Part shown: one piece after another, positions 45,384-58,675 of the stretch | Numbering within the stretch: position 1 is the first letter of the stretch | How the letters are laid out: each line of letters starts with the position of its first letter | Assembly (NCBI GenBank): GCA_000827325.1 | Contig: KN832879.1 | Coordinates: 1,302,001 to 1,366,000, forward strand | Source of the DNA: Oidiodendron maius Zn | Taxonomy: Eukaryota; Ascomycota; Leotiomycetes; Myxotrichaceae | Reading direction: 5' to 3' | Length of the DNA: 64,000 nt | The notes under the pieces: model-generated | Told to the model about the DNA's origin: nothing | Seen by the model: the letters and a program-made list of their open reading frames with translations, nothing else | Databases searched by the model: none | Position numbers and translations under genes: made by a program

Positions 45384-48300
45384 ATGGCTGATATGAGTCG
45401 TGCCGCTTCCAACCAAGAGGAACCCAGCTCCGATGCAGCGCCTTCCGGATCCGTGGTTGGTCCACAGGCAGGGTCTGAAGAAACCCTTGATGTTGAGATC
45501 CTAGGCGAGCTGAAGGACGCGCTTGAAATGATGTCGTCCAGTGCCTGGCGCAACAACCTTTACCAGATGGAGCCTACTGACCCTAGGCGGAAGACGTTTA
45601 GGGAGGGTGCCCTGATAGCGTTCAACCATGCCTTTCTCCGGACCAAGTCTCTGCCCTATCTAGATTTGACAATATCCTTTGCTGAAGAGCTTGTCGCCGA
45701 GTTCCCCGATACGCTGACTTATCATACCATGTTGATTACATTTTTCAAGGAGAAGGAAAGTTTGACCAAAGCTGCTGAGGATCTGGACAAATATATCCGG
45801 TCCGTTGAAGCAGCAATCTCAATAGCACCCGATGGCCCGCAGAAGCGTGAATGGCAGTCTTCGTTACAGCTCGCCCACTATTATCGATCTAGTAGCGGCT
45901 TTTCGGTGCTGGATCCAGACAAATTGATCGCAACCATGATGTCACTTGCGGATATCAACCCTGACGATGGGGAAAAGCAAATTCAATCCGGGTGGACTAT
46001 GCTCAAGCGTTACGAGAAGGATGGCAAAGTGGCCGACTTAATAACATCAATCAAGCTTCAGGAAGACGGACTCAAGAAATTGGCGGACGATGACCCTTCG
46101 CACTGGAACGCAATATGCACATTGACCGAGTGTTATCTGCACCTCTACAAGCGAGAATATAACCCGAGAGCACTCGACCGCGCTATTGATTGCATGGAGG
46201 AGAGGGCCACCATTCACTTGCAAAACAGCGTTAGGGCAGAGTTCCGTAATGACAGGCTGGCTTATCTGCATATGCTCAAGTTTTTCAGGAAACCAAATTC
46301 TTCAGATTTGTACAGTGCGTTATTGAATTACCTGCGCAGGATAGACTCTGCCAATAGAGTTCCTGCAAAAGGTCTCGACGAGCCAGATAAACCCAAATCT
46401 TCACTGCTTAAAAAGTTGGTGTATCAGTCTCTGGGTGATTCAAGGAGCAATTTCCGTCTTATCGAACTGATGACAGGTGTGATAGACTCCGAGGTTACCT
46501 GTACCTTGAGAGAATACACTTTTCATGAAAGTCCTGAATATGAGGTAATTTCACCCTCTAATTTATAACTCATTCTTTGGGGGCTAACGGCTTTGCAAGG
46601 CACTATCTTATGTCTGGGGAAACGATAAAGACACCCGACCTATTGTTATCAATGGTTGCTACCATGACGTTACAATAAACCTCTATAAAGCGCTAAACCG
46701 ATTGAAATTCGAATCATCGCCACGCTTGATTTGGGCCGACGCAATTTGTATCAACCAAAGTGATATAAAAGAGAAACAACACCAGATTGAAATCATGGCT
46801 GACATTTATGAACGAGCTAAAACGGTGATTATGTGGCTTGGCGAGACTAGAATCCCAGACTCGGCTGACACGGAGTCTGTGTTGAGCTCTAAGGGTAGGG
46901 AAGCTCTTGCGAATTACTATCGCATCACGACTCTGAGACTCATGCAAGAAAGCAACCCCAGCCCAGCCGAGGATGCTGATTCTCCTCTGTTCAGGGCTGA
47001 TATGAATAAATTTCTCGAGGCAGAATTGAGGAGCAAACAGAGCGCCGATGATGTCAAGCTGATTGACGCCTTTCTCTTCGAAATGAGACCCACTTTATAC
47101 GGAAAGAACGGCCCCGAGCTCAGTGCCACGACAGGAGGAAGCCTTACCGACGATATGCAATACATGCTTGGCTTCTCCAAAATGTGGCATCTCGCAGCGG
47201 TGGATGCATTCGAGTTCCGATTACGCTCTTCCACAGCGCTGCCCATCGACCGCACGAACTGGGACAACATCGCCAATGTGGCCACTTTTTTCAAAAGTAA
47301 AGTCCCCACACGTACCTGGCCAACGCTCGGCGCCTTTAGTGTGATTCATCTCCTGTCGAGAGGTTATCACCTCTCTGAACTCCCGCTCATTCAGGAAGAG
47401 GACGATCTAGAATATCCACGGACTGGTGTCTGGCGTTGGGTGGTGACTGAGCTAAATACAATTTTAGAGATGGCGTACTGGGAAAGAGCATGGATCCTGC
47501 AAGAGATTGTATGTTCCACGAGCCCGGTTATCCACTTGGGTGAGGCAACCATTAGCTTCGACACGCTGTACGCTGCGGCATCGAGGTTCGAACTGCACTA
47601 CACAACGTGTTGCGCGAAGCTTGGCTCGGATGCCCAGCAGAGTGACTTCACTCTGTGGACCTCCTTGCGTTATTCTTTCAACCGAATCAAACATATCGGC
47701 GATCTCAGAAACAAAGAGGTGCTGAAGCATAACCGGAAGCCGCTCTTCGATATTCTCACCCGTCTCTCCGGCCGTCTTCAAGCATCTGACGCGCGAGACA
47801 TCGTATATGGCATCTCAGGCGTTGTGAAGAAGCATCGGGGGAGACAGATCCCAGCTGATTACTCCATGGATGTCACGACTGTGTATACAAGAACAACCGA
47901 AGCGATCATCGAGGATGAAGGAACACTTCAGATATTGCTATTCAGCGAAACGGGCCGGTCGAAGACGCGGACCCTCCCTTCGTGGGTACCTGATTACCAT
48001 GTAAATTGGAAACAACCCCCCCTACACTACACTTACCACAACTTCAATGCGGCAAAAGACCGGAACTGTGCAGCCGAGCTACAAGGTGACCTTTGCCTTC
48101 AGATCCAAACCGTAGCGGTTGACAAGGTAAGGCAGACAAGCCCAGGGGCAATTCATCGGTCCTCAACAGCAACAGACATTGTAAACTATCTTCAGGACTG
48201 CCGCAAGATGGCTGGGATGAAAGACCACAACGACAAAGACGACAACGCATCGACCAACACTCCCGGTACTACTCCCGAGGACCGGTTCTGGCGCACCGTG

Positions 48301-48894
48301 TTTGGCGACAGTGCCGAGGTCGCCGGCGAAGCATACACGGCACCGGGCAGTGGAAGCTCAGATGCCAAACCATACGACTTCGCACCGAAAAAGGACGACA
48401 TCCACATGAAAGAATACGGCCGGCTGGATCAAGAAGGGACGGCTCGCATTCAAGAGTGGTATCAGTGGCTCAAGAACAGAGCCCACTCTGGTCAGAAGGA
48501 CTCTGTAATTGAACTGCGGGCAGACAAAGAAGAGATGCAGTTTGCAAATCTCACTTCTCAATTTTGTCACTTTGCGAACCTGTTAACGTTTATTGTCACT
48601 GAGAAGAGTCGTGTTGGGTTTGGGCCGTCCGAAGCTGTGAATCTGGTTGGGAAAGAGGCCAACCTGGTTAATATCTTGTTTGAGCAGGTGATGATGGGTG
48701 ATGAGATACATGTCGCTTATGGGTGTAGAGTGCCGCTAGTCTTGAGAGCAGTTGACGCCGGCGGATCACAGTCCTGTAATCACCCGAAAGGCAAAGTTTA
48801 CAAGTTGATTGGAAGTTGCTATGTGGATGGCATAATGGACGGAGAGATGGTTGGCGGCGTTGACACTGAAGCAAGCACGATTTATTTGTGTTGA
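45384..48894 (+). CDS. HET-domain protein with long N-terminal extension (1,151 aa, 2 exons)
   Basis: Exon 1 45384-46544, intron 46545-46599 (55 nt, CTAAC branch site), exon 2 46600-48894, all in phase. The first ~385 residues form an acidic, helical region that may be TPR-like (ALIAFNHAFLRTKSLPYLDL, later ALDRAIDCMEERA). The HET domain begins right after the intron: ALSYVWGN, LIWADAICINQSD, KQHQIEIMADIYERAKTVIM and, further on, AYWERAWILQEI and ASDARDIVYGISG. This is the HET-6/TOL-like class, whose HET domain can trigger cell death in vegetative incompatibility. The C-terminal part has no recognised domain. Start: ATG 45384 is the first ATG in frame. The gene is intact. An N-terminal extension before HET is less common than HET at the N-terminus. 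Confidence 0.88.
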
Positions 48895-51366
48895 TTCTGG
48901 AGTCCTGGCATTACTGTAGATTGAAGGTCGAAATGCAGGGGCTGAAATAGAAGCAATGTCGAGGATATGGAATGAAATTACTGCACGAATGGTCAGCCTA
49001 CGTGACAATGATTCACAGCGTAGTCTATATTGACACACAGCGTAGATTCTCCATTGTTAATTTGGAATTTACTAACACGTAAGGTTCTATTCTCAGCTAC
49101 ACTTATTTTATATCCTTGTCCCTGAAATGATCTATTGATTCCTACCAATTCATCGTTGGGAACTTCTAAGTAAACCAGACAAGATCAAGCTATAAGGGTA
49201 CGGAATCAGCCTACACTGATCCAGGTGCATGGTAAGGGCGAGTCGTGCGTGAGCCTGAGGGAACTGCATCTAAGAAGCCCTCAGCAGACCGGAATGCTGG
49301 GTGAGCAGCCTGAGCTTCGGGTGAGCAGGGGGTGCTTAGTGGCCGAGCAAAAGCAGCGAGGCTGGACTTGTTAAAAGAACAGATATTACCCATAACATAG
49401 TCACCTCTGAGAAGGAATTCAATAGGGCGAGAGTCACAATTCCCGAGTATATTTCGGTCAGTCACGCCTTGTCAGAGCAACAGCGTAGCAAGTTGTCGTA
49501 GCAAGTCCGAGGATCTGCAGATGCGTGGGTGCAGATGCTTTACACTCGTCACTTCTAAGTTGATGCAGTCTGCATTAATTAATCCGACATCGCTAAGAAA
49601 TGTCAATAAATGCCGCGAATGAGATTATCTGTACGAGTACCATTAATGGGTGTTTTGATCTAGACTACAAAAGATATATTATGGAAGGGATCCTAATCGG
49701 GCTCCCTAGGAGCCGACTTGGTCCCCCCGAACAGAGTCGTGTAAAGTTGACAACTTTCGCACGGCACAGGAACGTGACTGAGTAACCTGAGCAGAGGGTG
49801 AGGCGAGGTTAAGTAGCGCCTGAGGAGAGCAGTGATGCCAACTAACCGAGTAAAAACAGAATTGTCGGTCGATATTACCGATATAATCTACCTCGAATCT
49901 GATGTTCACCGAAATCCATTTCCGTCTTTGGACCTGAGCAGTCGCTGCTATAACCTGAGCCGCACCCTGAGCCTTGTGCACGCTGATGAGTCAGCCGGAT
50001 CATACTCAGGGGATCCTCTTCTGGCTTCTTGGAGAATCGGCTATAGATTCCATATCTGTTTAGAGAAATTTGGTTACTGCCTGTTAATCTGAAACATAGC
50101 CACCTCTGTGAACGCAATAAGAATCGTGATGACGTTAGTTAAGGAATCGATTCTGGCCGATGTTGGACCCTTAGTAACCTGAGCCACACCACCGAACGAC
50201 CAAGCTTTTCACCTACCTACTCACTACGTTGTGCTCATCCAACTTCTCTCCGCACCAAAAGTCGTACTTAACACGCACAATACTACTTCTCAGTTACCGT
50301 TAACAAATTCTTCTAACTAGATTCCAAAGTTCGACACAAACAATAACACAGGTCTTAGAAGATGTCAACGCCTCACGCTTCCGTTCCGTATTTTAGCTGG
50401 GTAAGTACAAAATCGCATCAAGGAAGGATTTATACCCAGGTTCCGTTATGAGGAGCAGAGAATTATATGCAGGGAAGACAAGGCAGAATCATCTCGACAG
50501 CAAAATTGTTTAACAAAAGGAATTTATAATAACTGATACATGTATTCGCTGTCGTGAGATTCATATAACAGCTAGTTCGATATTGGAATTTCTGTTATAA
50601 GCAATTTCCATGTTCATCTTTAGGCCTGAGAAATCCCTGCTATCCCCTCCGCGCCCCAGGGACCGCAGCCAAGAAAGGCGACCGTACTCAGTGTTTACAG
50701 CGCTGCTGTTCTTTAGCGAAGGAGAGGTTTGTGTTACTGCGGCGGACGAGACTGCGGTCTGTGGGGTGTGGAGGGGATAGCCTGAGCTATGGGTGGGCGA
50801 TGAGCTGGGCTGACTTTTAAAGCGAGCCGCAGGCAACCTGTTTGGGTTCCTCGGCCATAACTGCCGCGAGCTTAGATTAGAAAATGTTGGTCAGGGAGCC
50901 AACTCTGGATACTCTGTTAGCTAGAGCCGCGACTATGAAATGTTGTGTCTCCTGCCTGATTTTCCATGTGTAACCTCTACGTATTTCCCATATTTTCCCT
51001 CTCTACCCGCTCGAGGCTGTTTTTTGCCCAAAATGCTTTGGATCGATCCTGGCTTGTGGCTTAGATGCTCTAACACAATCCTGTAGAGTTGAAACAGATA
51101 ATTTTCTGTTGACCTGCCGTTTTGGGTGCGACGAAACATTTTAAATTAGGTGTCAGTGTAAGTGTACCCCTTCAATTAAGGAGTGCTTACATTGTTCCAT
51201 CGCTTTGTTACACAGGAAGCAAAGATAGGGATATGACACAATAGCAGCGTCAGGACCAAACGCGTGGCGCAAAGCTGGATATAAACTTCTTTGAAGCTGC
51301 TGAAAGGATTTGACTTGGTTGTCTGCAATCCAAAATTCTTGTATTTTTCTTCCTCCAACTTTTATA
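48895..51366. other. Intergenic, 2.5 kb, repeat-rich
   Basis: No recognised gene. It contains the repeat copy at 49690-50090 and further CCTGAGC-rich scraps near 49230-49340 and 50690-50830. The last part is the promoter of the NACHT-ankyrin gene. Confidence 0.45.
49690..50090 (+). repeat. Dispersed repeat relic, copy without transposon insert
   Basis: 49690-49740 (GAGTCGTGTAAAGTTGACAA) matches 56700-56775. 49770-49830 (GAACGTGACTGAGTAACCTG and GAGGCGAGG) matches 58690-58760. This copy therefore shows the repeat as it was before the Fot1-type element entered the other copy. 49930-50060 also matches 44490-44690. Identity unknown. Confidence 0.65.
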
Positions 51367-54300
51367 ATGTCCAAGTATTTGAAGTTCTTCGGAGGCCGTG
51401 GGACGACGAAAAATGATGATGCAACGTCAGCCGTGAGCCCAGATTACAGCGTAGGCGATAAAAGGTCGGCAGATACCATTACAGCAGTCCAGGGGGATGA
51501 AGATTTATACTGTGCCGACAAACATATTGGCATGAAAGTAGTTGTTGATCCCAAGGATGCCAGCTTGGAGTATGTATACCCCCTTTTTCTTCCATCTTAA
51601 TAAATGGCTATCCTTACGAAATAATGGCTAACATAGTTCTTTCTCTCAGTATTGTTTTCGTACATGGTTTGATGGGAAATCGCGATACGACGTGGACGCA
51701 TGCAAATAAATTCTTCTGGCCGTATGGATTAGCGGAGGATATCCCAATTGCACGCATAATGACGTTTGGGTACGATGCCGATATTATAAGGCTGTGGGGC
51801 TTAGCTGGCAGCAACAAAATTAGAGGTCACGGGAAAGATTTGGCTTTTGGAGTATCAGATAGGAGAAGGACTTGTCGAACACGTCCTATCATTTTCATTG
51901 CTCATAGCCTTGGGGGTCTGGTATGCGAACAGGCTCTCTTGATCTGTGGCGAGGGCCAAAACAATCTTGATGTCTTCGAATCGACTTTAGGAATCATTTT
52001 CATGGGGACTCCTCATGCAGGTGCAGATCTGGCTCGCTGGGGTTACACTCTTGCTACGTTGTTAAGCAGGGTCCGAAGAACAAATTCGGCCATCTTAGCT
52101 GAACTACAGAAGGAGTCCGATGTTTTAACTACTATTCAACAGCAATTCCAGCAATTGCTACTTAAAACGGGCGTTAACATTAAGATATTTTGCTTTTTTG
52201 AAAGCAAGCCTGTTATCGGCGTGGGCCTCATTGTCTCGGAGCAATCAGCAGCACTTAGCCAGTATCCCAACCAGAGCATTGCTGCCAACCACATGGAAAT
52301 GACGAAATTTAGCGGACGGAACGATGATGGTTACCAAAGAGTGCTAAGCAGGGTATTAGACTATCTAGAAGTAATGGAAGCACAGGCAAAGCGTCGTGAA
52401 CCAAATGGGAACTGCGAACAGTCCTCTGCTGCTACAACTGTCATTGCTTCTCAGCCGGGAATTGATCAAAACGCCGAAGGGATTCTTTCTACAGGTATAT
52501 AGATTTTTTTTAACGACTAAATTTAGCTATTTCAGCAAACTAACAATGTTTTGCCCTGATTAGATACTGTTAGTGGTGGGAATCAATTTTTCCGGACTAC
52601 AGATTACGAGCGACACAAAGCAAGAAATCGCAACCGGGTTGATGGCACTTGTCAATGGTTCTTAAATCATGAACAATATGCTTTATGGCGGAATGCCCAT
52701 GAATCTCGATTACTTTGGGTTTCTGCAAATCCTGGCTGTGGAAAATCCGTATTAGCCAAGCATCTTGTCGATAATGAACTACAAGCATCAACGGCGCGAA
52801 GTACTTGCTACTTCTTTTTCAAGGAGGACAATGAGGATCAGAAGACCGCTACTAATGCTGTATGCGCTCTACTACACCAGTTATTTTCTCAGAAGCCATA
52901 TCTCCTCAAGCATGCTGAGCGAGCTCTGAAACAAGATGGAATTCATTTGCATACAAACTTCTCCAAACTGTGGAGTATCCTGATAGATGCCGCAACAGAT
53001 CCACTAGCTGGAGAAGTTACTTGTATTTTGGATGCACTCGACGAATGTATAATCTCAGACCAGTCTATTCTGCTAGAGAAATTGAGCTCATTTTACGAGG
53101 AGCAGATTGTTATTGAAAGCAATGCCAACATCAAATTTCTTATCACTAGTCGACGGTATCAAATGATCGAGAGAAAATTCAACACATTACGCGAAGAAAT
53201 AGCAGTAATCCATTTACCAGGCGAAGATGAAACAGAATTAATACGTACGGAGATTGATCTCGTAATTAAAGCTGAGTTGGATCAAATTCAGAAAGAAATG
53301 CGACTCAGCCCAACCACAATCGCCTCTCTGCAAGACGAACTCCATAAGTTCAAGCACCGAACATATTTGTGGCTCAAGTTGGTGTTTGGGCTAATTCGTC
53401 AGGATCTCGAGTCCGTTACAAAGAAAGGCAGGGACGAAATCTTTAACGCAATACCAGATTCTGTGAACGCAGCTTACACGGCTATACTTGAGAAGATCAC
53501 CAACAAAATGCAAGCCAAAAAACTCTTGAGTATAATCTGTGTAGCAACCCAGCCTTTAACGGTTCAAGAAATAAGTCTAGCCATAGATTTAGAAGCTGAT
53601 ATCAAGGCATACAAAGACCTTGACATGTATTCGGAAGAGTATTCAAAGGCTCGAATTCGAAATCTTTGTGGTCTTTTTGTCAGTATTATAGATGGAAGAG
53701 TGTACTTCCTCCATCAAACGGCCAAAGAATTCCTTATGGCTGACAGCGATCATACCCCAAACCCTCGGTCTAGCAGAGGTTGGATATCTTCGATATCTGC
53801 ACAAGACGCAAACTCCGTTCTAGCTCGAATATGTGTTTGGTACCTGCGACTAGCAGAGTTTTATCCCAAGTGCAACCCTATAGTTGAAAATAGTTTAAGA
53901 CGCCGAAACCGGGAAAAGTTTGAGTGGCAAAACTATTGGTTTTCTACATATGAATTCTACGAATATGCGGCCCAGAATTGGGCTATCCATTTCCGATTAG
54001 CTAAACAGGCTGATGATTTGATAGACCTAGTCTTCGACACGTGCAGCTTGAGATATCGATCAACATTTGTCTGGCGAGGATGCAGCGAACATGGGGATAG
54101 TATGTATAACACGCTTAGTATTGCATCACGATTTGGACATGATAGCATTGTAAAGATGCTTCTCCAAACCTCAGGATGTGATGTTAATGCTTGTAATGTT
54201 AACGGCACGACTGCGCTCTGGGAAGCTGCAGATAATGGGGACGGAAGTGTTGTAAAGTTGCTTCTCGCAGCATCAGACATTGATCCTAACGCTCGTGAAA

Positions 54301-54821
54301 AGGGCGTCAACACGCCGCTATTTCGCGCGGTTTCTCGGGGCTATGAAGAAATCGTGCGCCAGTTGGTTATGGCTCCAGGGATCGACGTGAATGGAGGCGA
54401 CGACACGGAAACGGTGCTCTGGCATGCTATTGAAATGAAGCAGTTGACTATCGCGAAATTGCTCCTTGAAGCCCCAGGAATTAATGTCAATGCCCGTTCA
54501 GAGGACGGCCGGACGGCGCTCATGTGCGCGGCATATTGTGGATACACGGAGATTATCGATCTGTTGCTTGCAGTTCCAGAAATCGAAATCAACGCGAAAG
54601 ATAATGCGGGTGTAACAGCACTCGAGTGGGCTACATACGCTAAGAAAGAAACTGTTGTACAGTTGTTACTTGCAGTCCCAGGGCTTATCGCTGATATTTC
54701 GAGAAATTATGAAAGTCATTTGGAATGGGATTCGTATGGACAAAGTCTTATAGAGGGAACCGACTTTACACATATAAAGATGGATAATATTATGATTACT
54801 GTAATTCATCTGTGGGATTAA
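51367..54821 (+). CDS. NLR-like protein: serine-hydrolase fold + NACHT + ankyrin repeats (1,101 aa, 3 exons)
   Basis: Exons 51367-51569, 51650-52494 and 52564-54821, phases agreeing. Residues ~68-300 are an alpha/beta hydrolase of the SesB-like/DUF676-like kind: IVFVHGLMGNRDTTWT, FIAHSLGGLV (nucleophile S154) and MGTPHAGAD, with a later NHMEM histidine. The NACHT region has Walker A SANPGCGKSV (about 403-411) and Walker B CILDALDEC (about 504-512), followed by WLKLVFGLI and FLHQTAKEFL-like segments usual in these proteins. From ~860 to ~1060 there are about six ankyrin repeats (for example DGRTALMCAAYCGYTEII). In fungal NLRs the N-terminal domain is the effector, NACHT the switch and repeats the sensor, so this is a candidate recognition protein. 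It is intact. Confidence 0.9.
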
Positions 54822-56699
54822 GGTTATCTATATATATTAGAATACCTTAGTACTATATCAGTAATACATTTTATCCAAGATTTTGAAGACACAAACCTAT
54901 TACAGTTATAGCTGTGACGGCGCTGCCTGTGACAATGCCACCATCACGTGTTGGCCCACCTTCTTACTTTCCTGGATGTCGCAAGCTATTCTCCCTTTGT
55001 ACACTCCCTTGTTGTGGCCCTAGCATCATACCTCTTATTGAGATTTACAAAGTCAGGGATATCCACTGGGGACCTTTAAGAAACATGGTGAGGGTGACAG
55101 CGTTGGCAAAAGCAATGTGTTGTTTCAGAGTTAATTCTATAGTTGAAAGGATTGATGTATATAGTTTAGGAGCACGTGTTTTCTCTGGGATCGGTAGTTT
55201 TGAATTCTCAATCATACTCTGGTCACTTCGTGTTGTAGCTGCAGGACCTTTGCCACAAAAGCCCGCCTTTAGCATGTGTGACGGCCATCTCACGTGGAGT
55301 CCAGCTCACGTGGAAGCCATAGGAAAGTCACGAGACCTAGTTCAAACGGTGCTGGTTCGGACTAGTTTCGGTAGGGGTTCAGTCACATATATAAGGAAGC
55401 TCGACCTCCCTAAGAGGCCTTCTTCTCTCCCTATCTTTTTGTATCATTCGTACCAAGCCTATAGTGTTCGGACCTGAATCGGAGTACATTACGCACTCCC
55501 ATATGCCTCTAGTCTACTCTATTGTTTAGGCCCTTACCTGTGCTGATACACATGGCAGACACCTGATAAAATCGGAAGATATTTAGTGTATAATATATAC
55601 ATTGATCTACTAAGATTTGTAGTGAAAGATGTAGTACTGAATCCTAGGAACCAATTCGGTTCCAACCTATTTTTAACATTTGGAGTACTACAATCGAGAG
55701 TATGTCTGTTTGATGTACTGTACTCCAGAATACGTCTATTTGAAGGACTGCACTCCGGAGTGATTACAGTTGAAGTATAACATCTATTCGTACTGCATAA
55801 TGGTGTATATGCCTTATTTATACTTCAAGCCAAAGTAACCCGAATTTTAATATTAAAATTCAAACTACTTTAATTTGAAGTATATTAATTAATGTAGTAA
55901 GAATTACACTATTACGGTCTGATATAACAGGTAACTATAAGAAGAGTATTTAAGATCAAATGCAGATGATATCTGGTATGGACGGTAGGATAATATTAAT
56001 CCCACGACAAAAGATGCATACGTTCCTTTCTTGAGCGAGCCTTTTGTCCCAAGCTTTCAGACCCTTACAGAGAGCCTGTGATTGTACGCACTAATTCATC
56101 ATCGTACAGCTTCAGCTTCTACAACATTTCCCTTCCATATAAATGCCAGGCTGGCCATACTGGTCAGCGTGGAAGGATGGTCCGCTCCCAATTTTGTCTT
56201 GCTAGTCTTCATCACTTTCATTCCCAGCTCTTCGGCTGCGTCCCATCTGCCCCTAATCTCATAATCGACATCAAATCAGCAGCTGATGATCTGATCTCAC
56301 AGATCTGATCGTACGATATTCTTCATGTAACGATGATAGAGTTTTCGGCCTCCCGATCTCGATAGAGCCCTCCGCCTTTGATGTCAAAGAGACTCGTTTT
56401 CTTTCGATCGCTTTTCCGAAAAATCATAAAGATACTGCACCATTAAACATCTCGACATTCGTCGGGTCCTTTGGCCTACTCATCTTTGTCAAAGGGAACC
56501 ATCGCTGAGTAGGATAATGTGACACAAGTGAGTAATTAGAAGCAAGAAGTTTCGAAGAGAAGGATATAGAAGTAGCAAAAGGTCTGATAAAAGAAAGCGT
56601 GAAGAGCAAAGACTTAGAAGGGGGACGTGAGAACACATTCTCCTTGAGAAAGAGCCAGGGCCATGTCATGTTGCGAGAAGAGAATAAAGGATATATTTT
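54822..56699. other. Intergenic, 1.9 kb, AT-rich, possible retroelement scrap
   Basis: 54.91-55.56 kb contains three CACGTG or CACGTGG sites, a TATA-like CATATATAAGG and no family motifs in its 187-codon frame; it could be a degraded LTR. 55.58-56.0 kb is strongly AT-rich with imperfect short repeats and a 20-bp perfect palindrome at 55842-55861. No gene recognised. Confidence 0.4.
55842..55861. repeat. 20-bp perfect AT-rich palindrome
   Basis: The sequence is its own reverse complement, centred on AATATT, with arms GAATTTT and AAAATTC. Weaker symmetry extends outward (TACTTCAA ... TTGAAGTA). Confidence 0.7.
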
Positions 56700-56819
56700 T
56701 AAGGGGGTGCTGTTTGGGTTCCCTGGGCGCCAACTTGGCCTCCCTGAATAAAGTCGTGTAAAGTTGACAACGTTCGTAATTATTAGTAGAACCGAGTAGT
56801 GAATAATGATTATGGTTAC
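56700..56819 (+). repeat. Left half of dispersed repeat split by transposon
   Basis: It matches 49690-49760, including AGTCGTGTAAAGTTGACAAC. The right half continues at 58676-58800. Confidence 0.65.
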
Positions 56820-56821
56820 TA

Positions 56822-58673
56822 ACGTACTTCATAAGCGAGCGGCGCATATATGCGAGTGGCGCACTCCTCCTCGATTTCAGGACTTTTAGGGTCAATACAA
56901 CAACCAATTAATTAATTAAACCCTAATAAACTACCCTAATTAGAACCCTGCTTTACTGGACATGTACAGGCTGTATGCAATAAAGATCTGTATAGACTAC
57001 ACATACGTAGTGTATATGGTTGTATATTTGCCTCTTGGTTTACTGCCCCGCCTTTTGGCCCTTTTGGCCCTTGTCCAGCTGCCTGACATAAATCAATCCC
57101 CTCTTGAATAGTCACAATCCCTCTAGTAGCTATATAGGTCTTCTTCTTTGCCCTCTTCTTCTTCTGCCTCTCATTTTCACGTCGTAGTTGCCTATTCTCC
57201 TCTGCTAGAAGGACAGCACTATTTATGGCTAATTGACAGCCCTTAACTAATTGATTCAATGCTTGATTAGTCGGAGTTGGCAGGCAGGCAGCCTTAATTG
57301 CCTTAGCTTGAAGGTCGAGTTGAGTAGTGTCATGAGGTGTCTTAATTGTCCAGGGCCCTGACTGAGGAGCAGCTGTATGACTTGACGAGGGAGGGGTTGG
57401 TGTCTTGAATTGAGTGTATAGCTTAGAGAGTACTCTTTCAGGGTCGTATGGAGCTAGTCCTGTAGCTGCAAAACTGCTCTGAATATTAGCCTGACTCATT
57501 GACTCCATATAGGCAGTGTGGTATACAATCAAGAAGTCTTGCTTGTCAATATAATTGACTCCGGTATATATATACCCCTCAATCTGCCGTCTGTACGATC
57601 GCTTTAAGACAGCAAAGCAGCCGACATCAAGTAGCTGTAATAAGTGTAATAAATGTAGCGGTATACAGAGTGAAATGATTGAATGCTCCTTGCAGAATAG
57701 GTCAAATTCTGGTGTTATATGGCTGCTATAGCTATCAATGATTAGGAGTCGGTATACACCCTTTATATGCGATATAGTTTGCCTTTCAAATATACACTCA
57801 AGCTATATAAGGCCTAATCGATTGTCTGTCTAGCCATTCTCACTTAGACCAATTGCCTAGTCTCGAGGCAGCTCTGACTCAAAATACCAGGTATTTTGAT
57901 GGAGCTTACCCTCAAAAATAATCACTGGTGGTAAAGCCCATCTACTTGACCTAATACAGTCAATAACCGTGACCTATTCTCGATTCCCAGGCTGCTTTGA
58001 CTTAGGTCTATTAGACCTCTCTGCCCCAGTTATAACCTTGGCTATTGAAATGACTCCTATTTGAAATCCTGTCTTATCAAAATTATAAATATCCTCTTCT
58101 ATGATTCCATACTTTGCAATTGTATTCCGTATGAGATCAAACCATGGTTGAATAAGGGCTGGATCTTTGTATTTTGCCCGTTGGTAGTCATATTTCCGAT
58201 TATATTTTGACTTTAAAGTCATATACCGCTATATAAAGTTATATATCTAGAGTTTACCGATAACAGGAGGATTATTGTAGTTTAAAGCAGATCGTTTCTT
58301 GAGGAGTAGATTTGCTATTTGTTATACAGAATCATGTCTAGGTAGTAGACTACGTTCATCTATAGATAGTATCCACTGGATAAGAGATGATTCCTCTAAA
58401 GTCGTAAGTTTCCGGTTGACTGGTACTGAATCACATCGCGTGTTGATGCCTTTGACGCGTCTTCGGAGTGTTGATTCTGGAATATCGTACACGTTTGCGC
58501 AAGCTCTCTTGCTTAAAAATTGATTAGCTTTATAAGCCTGGACTGCTAGAGCAATGCGACCCTCTTTTTGAGCTAATTGAGCGTTGTGTGGTGGAGCTAT
58601 ATTGATTTGAATTAGTGGTGTTGATGAGGAGTGCGCCACTCGCATATATGCGTCGCTCGCTTATGAAGTACGT
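56822..58673 (-). mobile_element. pogo/Fot1-type DNA transposon, 1,852 bp
   Basis: It has 48-bp inverted repeats (56822-56869 and 58626-58673) starting ACGTACTTCATAAGCGAGCG with a single mismatch. A TA duplication flanks it (56820-56821 and 58674-58675). The size, TA target and DDE transposase match fungal Fot1/Pot2/Tan-like elements of the Tc1-mariner superfamily. The inverted repeats contain a short internal palindrome (CGCATATATGCG). The element sits inside an older repeat whose unsplit relative is at 49690-50090. Confidence 0.9.
56936..58645 (-). pseudogene. pogo/Fot1-type transposase, degraded
   Basis: Pieces in order along the minus strand: an N-terminal psq-type helix-turn-helix (KEGRIALAVQAYKANQFLSK, CANVYDIPESTLRRRV); a DDE catalytic core start (IYNFDKTGFQIGVI, then TGAERSNRPK); the stretch CKEHSIISLCIPLHLLHLLQ then LLDVGCFAVLKR, which is the hallmark preceding the third catalytic residue; and a C-terminal region with a basic coiled segment (RQLRRENERQKKKRAKKKT). 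Stops and frame changes between 57532 and 58322 break the gene. The family (DDE_1 superfamily endonuclease) is clear. Confidence 0.85.
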
Positions 58674-58675
58674 TA

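Noticed and set aside
54914-55477. A 187-aa protein-coding gene
   Set aside because: No ATG start at the beginning of the frame, no motifs, odd composition and promoter-like blocks inside; more like repeat DNA.
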